From contig NZ_SEOO01000033.1 of the NCBI RefSeq assembly GCF_004152865.1, forward strand, positions 1 to 36,672: 36,672 bases of DNA, in the 5' to 3' direction. This DNA is from Sphingobium cupriresistens. GTDB lineage: Bacteria; Pseudomonadota; Alphaproteobacteria; Sphingomonadales; Sphingomonadaceae. The number at the start of each line of letters is the position of its first letter. Positions within the stretch are counted from its first letter, which is position 1. The translations under genes and the position numbers were made by a program. The notes under the pieces were generated by a model, which made no database searches, was not told the DNA's origin, and saw only the letters and a list, made by a program, of their open reading frames with translations. This document shows positions 9,401 to 15,554 of the stretch, in pieces.

Positions 9401-9957
9401 GTCTCGCTGATCGACGACGGGGCGGGCAGGGCGGAAAACAGCATCGCCCAGGTGGGGACGTCGGACGCGGGCGTGTCCAGCGTCGCCATCGCGACGTCGC
9501 CATAGAGGAAGCTGAGCGCCGGGGGATCGAGCGAATCCGGGTGATAGGCGATATTGTTGACATTATAGACGCTGAGCGCCGTGTTGGTCTGGAACCCGTT
9601 GCTGAGCCAGTCGATCAGGCCCGGCCGGGCGTCGTTCTGGAACGCGAAGGCAACGGGCACGCCGCCATTGACGGTGCTGTAGTCGGCCGACGTCTGGTCG
9701 TTGACGCAGTGGGCGGCGAAGATGACGGTGCGCGGGTTGATCAGCGTGCCGGTGCAGACGAAGCCGTCGGCGCGATACATGATGCCCACGCCGTTGACAT
9801 CGCTGCCGTCGATGATGTCGGTAGGGCTTTTGTCGTCGGTCGGTACGACCGCCTGCGCCATCGGCGCTACGGCGAGGGCGGCGATGGCCGCGGACGCCAG
9901 CAAGGCAGGACGACCGACGCGCGCCAACAGGCCCGCGCCATTCTTGCGAATGTGCAT
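6475..9957 (-). CDS. Autotransporter with trypsin-like (S1) serine protease passenger
   Basis: Type Va autotransporter of 1160 aa. The start at ATG 9957 (MHIRKNGAG) is supported by GGGGAG eight bases upstream; the frame opens earlier at 10014. A signal peptide with an h-region rich in Ala/Leu ends in PMAQA near residue 36. The passenger begins with an S1 protease with complete triad: His83 in FAAHC, Asp154 in YGDVAMA, Ser282 in GGDSGGP. A beta-helix-like region follows (residues about 470-620), then an acidic Gly-rich stretch (DDGGEGEGENPDTGGGDGGG). A linker leads into a beta-barrel of about 280 residues ending KFRF, with the terminal Phe needed for outer-membrane insertion. The product should be displayed on or released from the cell surface. 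Its target is unknown. No accessory gene adjoins it. Confidence 0.93.
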   Translation of the reverse strand: MHIRKNGAGLLARVGRPALLASAAIAALAVAPMAQAVVPTDDKSPTDIIDGSDVNGVGIMYRADGFVCTGTLINPRTVIFAAHCVNDQTSADYSTVNGGVPVAFAFQNDARPGLIDWLSNGFQTNTALSVYNVNNIAYHPDSLDPPALSFLYGDVAMATLDTPASDVPTWAMLFSALPAPSSISETSGTGYHVTITGYGRSGSGTTGSTYGIDFRRKTAENFLGLLGSLDDIDTFLYGGGSGYTQNLYQADFDDPTGENPFDFNIFKDDALPNEGLSAGGDSGGPLILDQTFDEKVVLGVLSGGSRYFFEQPFSSYGGSSFYQPLYLFWDWVAENNPYRYATAKAGDGKWSDASHWITALDPNYRIIDSNGNLANGVPTTPGAGAFGEDSASKFGQLCYSPDDVCYDVGTGTLIVNGQPVADSGSAAATPAGAVTLADNKGRVDLIEHSANGTTATPLGGAAHQAQAEGDGDALPSPTLANGLPGASDFVPNNIDPLASQGIIGRYYDVTLSAAGKTTLDTDVTVDRFTIAGTGAALDVTADGSLTSLMDISHLSGVVNINGTIETPGDYFLLTGLLSGSGTLRTPFFTNILGTVAPGGIGTIGTLTVEGNALLTSGSTLQIDLGANGVSDVLAVKATEFVTDDGGEGEGENPDTGGGDGGGSTEEQRSAAAITAAQADGDVSLLAVGDPIDGIAALGGQVAFGQAAGTKIRFGNQYTFVTAEGGIDGTFTAPAQLSAVLKPVLIYGENSVSVRIDAGLYADVVNPAAQNQTSFAQLLDQNRSLYANYAALYGEADLLSVAGVQATFEAMAPRTETLKTSMAEVLNDNMARFYRDRLTRLDAGSLGGTLTMTGQPIQLASASLNNIDLGMDQGGGGDTTTREGVLPDDMSAFLAGGYLDGKSAPMRTAIPLGRDQFDGWYAAAGVEKAFGDNGVIGLAASFSELKGDTGANDTARARLYQGTVYGAFDLGGVKLDGVGSAGTLTTRSRRSFAVGVTPYTLYGSDQELALSGELGLSKALGGDAFSIVPRASIRGAYISSGNLAEYGGDAALVIKRHAIRSAQGRLGATVKANTGGFKPYVTANFVHEFNDQPAFFLANLVGGTGSLAPFALGGSDRNWGEVGGGLTITTGNVDLSLSADTTLWRSDVKYQSYRAAVKFRF

Positions 9958-10291
9958 GATATAAACTCCCCAAAGACCGAGCGGGAAGCTAATCCACTGT
10001 ATTGACCAAGACAATCGGCCAATTATGAAAACTTATGTCATGTATCCAAAACGTCACAGCATGTCTGTTTTGTCCTAAAGGATGATGGCGTCGACAGGCG
10101 GTCTTGTTCTTTGTTCATCCGAAACGAACCTTCCTTTTTAGGGCTGTGCAGGGCGTATCGCTAATCCTGATCAAGTCTTGCATCAGCGGCCATACCGGCC
10201 GCGCCTTGCGCAACGCCCCATATCTGCTTAAGCATGAGGGCAAGTTCCGGTCGCCCTTTGGCGGCTGGCGATTATAGAAGCGAGTTACGGC
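9958..10291. promoter_or_regulatory. Divergent intergenic region, autotransporter/ppx
   Basis: 334 bases with no gene. The part nearest the autotransporter (9990-10060) is AT-rich for this genome and presumably holds its promoter, though I see no convincing -35/-10 pair. For the rightward gene, TTGCGC (10206-10211), 17 bases, TAAGCA (10229-10234) is a weak sigma-70 candidate that would give a leader of about 50 bases. Confidence 0.35.
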
Positions 10292-11410
10292 ATGGTGCAG
10301 CAGAGCCGCCCATCGCCGCAGAGTTCCGGCCCGACCGGCCGTTATGCGGGCAAGCGCGCCCGCCCCGGTCCGGGCGATGGGAGCAAGGCTGCGGCCATTC
10401 CGCCCCCGTCGACGCAACGGGGTTTTCCGCTCCATGGCGGACGTGAGCGGCGGTCCTATGCCGCCATCGACCTGGGCACCAATAATTGTCGCCTGTTGAT
10501 CGCCAAGCCGTCCGCCGACGGCTTCATCGTTATCGACGCCTTTTCGCGCATCGTCCGGCTGGGCGAGGGGCTGGCCGCGACCGGCCGGATCAGCGATGCG
10601 GCGATCGACCGGGCGATCGCGGCGCTGTCCGTCTGCGCCGACAAGCTGCGCCGCCGCCATGTGACGTTGGCGCGATCGGTCGCGACCGAAGCCTGTCGCC
10701 GGGCGGCGAACGGGGCGGAGTTCATCCAGCGCGTCTATCGCGAAACCGGCATCGCGCTCGACATCATCAGCGCGCAGGAAGAAGCGCGGCTGGCGGTGCT
10801 GGGGTGCCATGCGTTGCTGGAGCCGGGCGAGGGACCAGCGCTGATCTTCGACATCGGGGGCGGATCGACCGAGTTGGTGCTGGTCGATGCCCATGGCGAT
10901 GGCGCGCCGCATATCGTCGATTGGGTGAGCGCGCCCTGGGGCGTGGTGTCGCTGACCGAGAGCGAGGCGTTCGAGCATGATGATCCGGCGCAGCGGCGTG
11001 CGGCCTATGACCGGATGCGTGCGCGGGTGAGCGAGGCCTTTTCGCCGCTGGCCCGGCGGCTGCCGCAGGGGGCGGAGGATATTCGCCTGCTCGGCACGTC
11101 GGGCACGGTGACGACGCTGGCCAGCCTGCACCTCAACCTGCCGCGTTACGACCGGCAGGCGATCGACGGGCTGATCGTGCCGTGCGAATCGATGCGCGCC
11201 ATTTCGGAGCGGCTGTCGACCATGGCGCTGGCGGAGCGGCAGAAGCTGCCCTGCATCGGCACCGAGCGCGCCGACCTGGTGGTGGCGGGCTGCGCCATAT
11301 TGGAATCGATCCTCGACATATGGCCCGCCGCGCGACTGGGCGTGGCCGACCGGGGGATTCGCGAAGGCATATTGCGCGGGTTGATGGACCGCGACGGGAG
11401 AGTGATGTGA
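10292..11410 (+). CDS. ppx: Ppx/GppA family exopolyphosphatase/pppGpp phosphatase
   Basis: ASKHA-fold phosphatase that removes terminal phosphate from polyphosphate and/or converts pppGpp to ppGpp. The 372-aa protein has the phosphate-1 motif YAAIDLGTNNCRLLIA at about 56-71, the phosphate-2 motif FDIGGGSTELVL near 190, and LLGTSGTVTTLA near 270. It is the short form, without the C-terminal HD-like domain of E. coli Ppx. The first 55 residues are a basic, Pro/Ser/Gly-rich extension not needed for the fold; a later start is not excluded, but there is no ATG before the phosphate-1 motif. It overlaps rlmE by four bases (GTGA), so the two are translationally coupled. The pairing of Ppx/GppA with rlmE is common in alphaproteobacteria as far as I recall. 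Confidence 0.92.
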   Translation: MVQQSRPSPQSSGPTGRYAGKRARPGPGDGSKAAAIPPPSTQRGFPLHGGRERRSYAAIDLGTNNCRLLIAKPSADGFIVIDAFSRIVRLGEGLAATGRISDAAIDRAIAALSVCADKLRRRHVTLARSVATEACRRAANGAEFIQRVYRETGIALDIISAQEEARLAVLGCHALLEPGEGPALIFDIGGGSTELVLVDAHGDGAPHIVDWVSAPWGVVSLTESEAFEHDDPAQRRAAYDRMRARVSEAFSPLARRLPQGAEDIRLLGTSGTVTTLASLHLNLPRYDRQAIDGLIVPCESMRAISERLSTMALAERQKLPCIGTERADLVVAGCAILESILDIWPAARLGVADRGIREGILRGLMDRDGRVM

Positions 11411-12111
11411 GGGGCGCTGGCGCAGGCAGGGTGCGGGTCAAAACCGCCAAGGGGCGTACCGCCCAATCGGTGCGCTGGCTGGAGCGGCATCTGAACGATC
11501 CCTATGTCAAAAAGGCCAAGGCGGAAGGGTGGCGCAGCCGCGCCGCGTTCAAGCTGATCGAACTGGACGAGAAATTCCATTTCGTGAAGGGATCGAAGGC
11601 GGTCGTAGATTTGGGCGTTGCGCCGGGCGGCTGGGCGCAGGTGGTGCGCAAGCTGGCGCCGAAAGCTGCGGTGGTGGGCATCGACCTGTTGCCGGTCGAT
11701 CCGATTGCGGGCGTGACGCTGTTCGAAATGGATTTCATGGACGACAAGGCGCCGCAGATGCTGTGTGATGCGCTGGGCGATGCGCCGGACCTGGTGATTT
11801 CCGACATGGCGGCCAATACGGTCGGCCATGCCGCGACCGACCATCTGCGCACCATGGGGCTGGTGGAAGCTGCGGCCTGGTTCGCGGTGGAAAATCTGCG
11901 CAAGGGCGGGACGTTCGTCGCCAAGGTGTTTGCGGGCGGGACCGATGGCGAGTTGCTGGTGCTGCTGAAGAAGAATTTCACGACGATCAAGCATGCCAAG
12001 CCGCCGGCCAGCCGCAAGGGCAGCGTCGAATGGTATGTGGTGGCGCAGGGGTTCAAGGGGCGATCCGACGAGCCTGTGCGGGATCGGACCGGGGAGCCGG
12101 TAGAGGAATAG
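11407..12111 (+). CDS. rlmE: 23S rRNA 2'-O-ribose U2552 methyltransferase RlmE (FtsJ/RrmJ)
   Basis: SAM-dependent methyltransferase that modifies U2552 in the A-loop of 23S rRNA at a late 50S assembly step. From the GTG at 11407 the protein is 234 aa. This start overlaps the ppx stop (GTGA) and matches family length; a longer frame from 11182 would run deep into ppx. The SAM motif VVDLGVAPGGWAQV is at 66-79. The K-D-K-E catalytic set is complete: Lys49 (AAFKLIE), Asp133 (LVISDMA), Lys173 (FVAKVF) and Glu208 (GSVEWYVVA). The N-terminus is basic, as expected for rRNA binding. Confidence 0.95.
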   Translation: MRGAGAGRVRVKTAKGRTAQSVRWLERHLNDPYVKKAKAEGWRSRAAFKLIELDEKFHFVKGSKAVVDLGVAPGGWAQVVRKLAPKAAVVGIDLLPVDPIAGVTLFEMDFMDDKAPQMLCDALGDAPDLVISDMAANTVGHAATDHLRTMGLVEAAAWFAVENLRKGGTFVAKVFAGGTDGELLVLLKKNFTTIKHAKPPASRKGSVEWYVVAQGFKGRSDEPVRDRTGEPVEE

Positions 12112-12154
12112 TGCGGCAATAGACTGGCGGGGCAGCGGGAAAAGGCGGGGGCAT

Positions 12155-13663
12155 TTGGTCGCAACGGTATCGACGGTCGCCTATCTGGGGTTGGAGGCGC
12201 GCGCCGTGGAGGTGCAGTGCCAGCTAGTGCCGGGCCTGCCCAATTTCATCCTGGTCGGCCTGCCCGACAAGGCGGTGGCCGAAAGCCGCGAGCGGGTGCG
12301 CAACGCCATCGCCGCGATCGGGCTGTCATTGCCGCCCAAGCGGATCACGGTGAACCTGTCGCCCGCCGATCTGCCCAAGGAGGGATCGCATTTCGACCTG
12401 CCGATCGCGCTGGCTTTGCTGGGCGCGATGGGGGTGATCGATGCCGAAACGCTGGCGGGCTATGTCGTGGTCGGCGAGCTGGGGCTGGACGGGCGCACCG
12501 CGCCGTCGCCCGGCGTGCTGCTGGCGGCGCTCCATGCGGGCAGCCAGGAGATGGGGCTGGTCTGCCCGGTCGCGCAGGGGGCCGAGGCCGCCTGGGCGGG
12601 CGAGGTGGAGGTGGTCGCCGCGCCGGATTTGCTGGGTTTGCTCAATCATTTCAAGGGAACGTCGGCGCTGTCGGCGCCGCAGCCGGGCGTCGTGGATGCG
12701 CCGGTGCGGGGCGCGGACCTGAAACAGGTCAAGGGGCAGGAGGTCGCCAAGCGCGCGCTGGAGATCGCGGCGGCGGGCGGCCATAATCTGCTGATGGTCG
12801 GGCCGCCGGGCGCGGGTAAATCGCTGATGGCGAGTTGCCTGCCGGGCATATTGCCCGACATGACGCCGGCCGAGGCGCTGGAAAGTTCGATGGTGGCGAG
12901 CGTCGCCGGCACGCTGGAGGGCGGGCGGATCAGCCGGGCGCGGCCGTTCCGCAATCCGCATCACAGTGCGTCGATGGCGGCCTTGGTCGGCGGGGGCCTC
13001 AAGGCGCGGCCGGGCGAGGTCAGCATGGCGCATCTGGGCGTGCTGTTCCTGGACGAATTGCCGGAGTTCCAACGGACCGTGCTCGATTCGCTGCGCCAGC
13101 CGCTGGAGACGGGCGAGGTCACGGTGGCGCGGGCCAATGCGCATGTGACTTTCCCCGCGCGGGTGCAGTTGATTGCGGCGATGAACCCGTGCCGCTGCGG
13201 GCATCTGGGCGATCCGGCGCTGGCCTGCTCGCGCGCGCCGCGCTGCGCGGCGGATTATCAGGCCAAGGTGTCGGGGCCGTTATTGGATCGCATCGACCTG
13301 CATGTCGAGGTGCAGGCGGTGACGGCCGCCGATCTGGTGCTGCCGCCGCCCGCCGAAGGATCGGCCGAAGTGGCGGCGCGGGTCGCGGCGGCGCGGCGCG
13401 TGCAGACCGCGCGCTATGCCGGGACCAAGGTGCGGACCAATGCCGAGGTGGATGGCGAGCGGCTGGAGGACGTCGCCGGGCCGGACGAGCCGGGGCGGCA
13501 ATTGCTGGCGCAGGCGGCTGCGGCGATGAAGCTGTCGGCGCGGGGCTATACCCGCGTGCTGCGTGTGGCGCGCACGATCGCCGATCTGGCCGGGTCCGAG
13601 CAGGTTGGGCGGGTGCATGTGGCGGAGGCGCTGAGCTATCGGCGCAGGGTGCCGGTGAATTGA
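12155..13663 (+). CDS. comM: YifB/ComM family Mg-chelatase-like AAA+ ATPase
   Basis: The 502-aa protein has the three-part ComM layout. An N-terminal Lon-protease-like fold (ARAVEVQCQLVPGLPNFILV, then VNLSPADLPKEGSHFDLPIA) is followed by the AAA+ Mg-chelatase module with Walker A GPPGAGKS at 216-223 and Walker B VLFLDELPEF near 300. A cysteine-containing MNPCRCGHLGDP insert and a C-terminal helical domain complete it. ComM proteins promote branch migration when incoming DNA is integrated in naturally transformable bacteria. Many non-competent species keep the gene, so its presence does not prove competence. The TTG start at 12155 is preceded by a GGCGGGGG tract and matches the usual N-terminus. 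Confidence 0.93.
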   Translation: MVATVSTVAYLGLEARAVEVQCQLVPGLPNFILVGLPDKAVAESRERVRNAIAAIGLSLPPKRITVNLSPADLPKEGSHFDLPIALALLGAMGVIDAETLAGYVVVGELGLDGRTAPSPGVLLAALHAGSQEMGLVCPVAQGAEAAWAGEVEVVAAPDLLGLLNHFKGTSALSAPQPGVVDAPVRGADLKQVKGQEVAKRALEIAAAGGHNLLMVGPPGAGKSLMASCLPGILPDMTPAEALESSMVASVAGTLEGGRISRARPFRNPHHSASMAALVGGGLKARPGEVSMAHLGVLFLDELPEFQRTVLDSLRQPLETGEVTVARANAHVTFPARVQLIAAMNPCRCGHLGDPALACSRAPRCAADYQAKVSGPLLDRIDLHVEVQAVTAADLVLPPPAEGSAEVAARVAAARRVQTARYAGTKVRTNAEVDGERLEDVAGPDEPGRQLLAQAAAAMKLSARGYTRVLRVARTIADLAGSEQVGRVHVAEALSYRRRVPVN

Positions 13664-13718
13664 GGATGTGCTTGTGGCCGCAATCGACCGGAAGCGGACC
13701 TTGGCCGACCCTTGCAAT

Positions 13719-13816
13719 CCGTTCGCCCTGAGCGAAGTCGAAGGGCCACACTGAGCATCGGCGAAGTGCCTTCACTGCGTTCAGGCGAGGACTTCGACTT
13801 CGCTCAGCCCGAACGG
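13719..13816. repeat. 25-bp inverted repeat (dispersed REP-like element)
   Basis: The left arm 13719-13743 begins CCGTTCGCCCTGAGCGAAG and the right arm 13792-13816 ends TCGCTCAGCCCGAACGG. The arms are reverse complements at 23 of 25 positions, separated by 48 bases. The words CTGAGCGAAGTCGAAG and CTTCGACTTCGCTCAG are familiar from dispersed intergenic repeats in many proteobacteria. It fills the gap between convergent comM and bactofilin genes and may also act as a bidirectional terminator. Confidence 0.8.
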
Positions 13817-13850
13817 AAGGAGGGTGACCCTCTTGTTATCACCGTGGGCC

Positions 13851-14276
13851 TTACCCCGCGCTGTCGTTGGCGATCAGCTTCAATTCTGTGGCGGGGGTGT
13901 CGCTGTCCCTGGGGCGGAAGCGGCCTTCGATGCGGCTGCCCGGTTCGATCGTGATCCGTTCATAGACGACGTCGCCGGTGATGCGGGCGCTGCTTTCGAC
14001 CACCAGTTCGCCGGCGGCGATCGACCCATCGACCAGGCCCGCGAGGCGCGCGCTCTGCGCCGTCACATGGCCGGTGATGCGGCTGTCCGGCCCCTGCACC
14101 AGGGCGGCGCAGCTTATGTCGCCCTCGATGGTGCCATCGACATGCAGGTCGACCGACGCGGCGAGATTGCCGGTGATCGTCACGTCGCTGCCGATCAGCG
14201 AGAAGGGCGTGTGCTTAGCTCCGGTCGCGGACATCGGCGAAACGGGCCGTGGCGATTTGCTGGACTTGGAGAACAT
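13851..14276 (-). CDS. Bactofilin (polymer-forming cytoskeletal protein)
   Basis: A 141-aa bactofilin. A short polar N-terminus with Pro is followed by the DUF583 right-handed beta-helix at about residues 27-120, with repeated short strands separated by Gly (VDGTIEGDIS, ARLAGLVDGSIAAGELVVES, RITGDVVYERITIEPGSRIEG). Bactofilins polymerise without nucleotide and position cell-wall enzymes at curved or growing membrane sites. The start at 14276 has GGAGG nine bases upstream. It therefore overlaps the end of the M23 peptidase gene by 62 bases in another frame. A second ATG at 14234 lacks a Shine-Dalgarno. The pairing with an M23 endopeptidase is the conserved bactofilin arrangement known from Caulobacterales and Helicobacter. 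Confidence 0.94.
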   Translation of the reverse strand: MFSKSSKSPRPVSPMSATGAKHTPFSLIGSDVTITGNLAASVDLHVDGTIEGDISCAALVQGPDSRITGHVTAQSARLAGLVDGSIAAGELVVESSARITGDVVYERITIEPGSRIEGRFRPRDSDTPATELKLIANDSAG

Positions 14277-15396
14277 CTTTGCGGGCCTCCAGAAAAGGGC
14301 GGGGATTGACGGCCTGGCCGTTCAGGCGGACTTCGAAATGGAGATGGGTGCCGGTCGATCGGCCGGTCGATCCCATGCGGCCGACCGTGTCGCCGCGCGC
14401 GACCTTTTGCCCCACATGGGCAGCGAAGCCGGAGAGGTGGGCGTAGCGGGTCATGATGCCATTGCCATGTTCGACCTCGACCACATTGCCATAGCCATGA
14501 CGCTGGCCGACATAGCTGACCTTCCCATCGGCAGCGGCGGTGATCGGCTGGCCGTAGCGGCCGGGGAAGTCGAGGCCGGCATGGAAGGCGGCATGGCCGT
14601 TGAAGGGATCGCGGCGGTAGCCATAGGAACTGGTCAGCATCGGCGCGGCGGTGGGCTGACCCGACGGGATGGTGAGCAGGCTGCGTTCCAGAAACTCCAT
14701 CCGCGACATGGCGTCGGCGAGGGTTTCCAGTTCGTTCGTCAGCGCGCCTTTGTCGCCTTTCCACGGAACGAAGGGGCCACCTTGGGCGCGGGCGGCGCTG
14801 CGCGCGAGATGGTCGGGGTTGAGGCCGAAGCTGCGGATCGCGGCGGCGGCCTTGTCCGCGCGGCGTTCGACCGCGGCGGTCAGCAGGGTGGCGAATTGCC
14901 GCTGGCGCGCTTCCAGCCGGACCAGCGGGGCGGCTTCGGGCGCCAGGCTGATCTTGGCGGTCAGCGCGTCGGATTTATCGGCTTTGGTCGGGGCGGCCAT
15001 GTCGCTGCCGGGCGCCTTGTCGTCCTGGTCGCCGAAATGCGTCTTGTAGAGATCGTCCATGAAGTCCTGACGGGCTTCCAGATCCTGCGCCAGATCCTGA
15101 ACCGACTTGCGATAGCCTTCGACCTTGGTGGCGGCGGTGGCGACCGAGCGGCCCTGTTGCGCCAGCGCGGCGCGTTCCTGCGCGATCGATGCGCTGCCGG
15201 CCAGCATCGACAGGGTCATGCCGCCCCAGCCGAGCAGCGCGACGGACGCCACGCCGATCGCGGCCAGCTGCGCGCGGCGGGAAATGCGGACGAACTTCAC
15301 CTGGCCGCCGGACCGGAGAAAAATCTCCCGCTCAGGGCACAGGGCGAGCAGCCGTTCCCGGAGGGGAGCGATCCCCTTCTTCTTGTGATGCAACAA
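14215..15396 (-). CDS. M23 family (LytM-type) peptidoglycan endopeptidase
   Basis: Membrane-anchored peptidase that cuts peptidoglycan cross-links. A basic cytoplasmic start is followed by one TM (AAIGVASVALLGWGGMTLSM), a periplasmic coiled-coil-like region (AQERAALAQQGRS to RQDFMDDLY), and the C-terminal M23 domain with zinc ligands in FHAGLDF and GTHLHFEV. MTSSYGYRRDP-like sequence opens the domain (LTSSYGYRRDPFNGHAAFHA). No ATG precedes the TM. The start is TTG: 15396 (GGGG five bases upstream) or 15435, giving 393 or 406 aa. It is upstream of and overlaps the bactofilin gene. By analogy to known bactofilin-M23 pairs, bactofilin likely localises this enzyme for cell-shape control. Confidence 0.9.
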   Translation of the reverse strand: MLHHKKKGIAPLRERLLALCPEREIFLRSGGQVKFVRISRRAQLAAIGVASVALLGWGGMTLSMLAGSASIAQERAALAQQGRSVATAATKVEGYRKSVQDLAQDLEARQDFMDDLYKTHFGDQDDKAPGSDMAAPTKADKSDALTAKISLAPEAAPLVRLEARQRQFATLLTAAVERRADKAAAAIRSFGLNPDHLARSAARAQGGPFVPWKGDKGALTNELETLADAMSRMEFLERSLLTIPSGQPTAAPMLTSSYGYRRDPFNGHAAFHAGLDFPGRYGQPITAAADGKVSYVGQRHGYGNVVEVEHGNGIMTRYAHLSGFAAHVGQKVARGDTVGRMGSTGRSTGTHLHFEVRLNGQAVNPRPFLEARKDVLQVQQIATARFADVRDRS

Positions 15397-15554
15397 TGCG
15401 ACCCCGACTCTTTTTAGTGAGGGGGCCGGTAGCAAAGCTCCGCCTTTTCCGCGAATCCGTCGTTGCGGAGTCGTGACGAGTCGAGCGCTGAATGCGGCGA
15501 AATGATCGATCGGACCTTTTGTTCCCTATGCCGAACGATCTTTTGCAGATTATT

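Noticed and set aside
6700..10005. Long plus-strand open frames opposite the autotransporter
   Set aside because: Low-complexity Arg/Gly/Ala text with no fold; the minus-strand autotransporter has complete motifs end to end.
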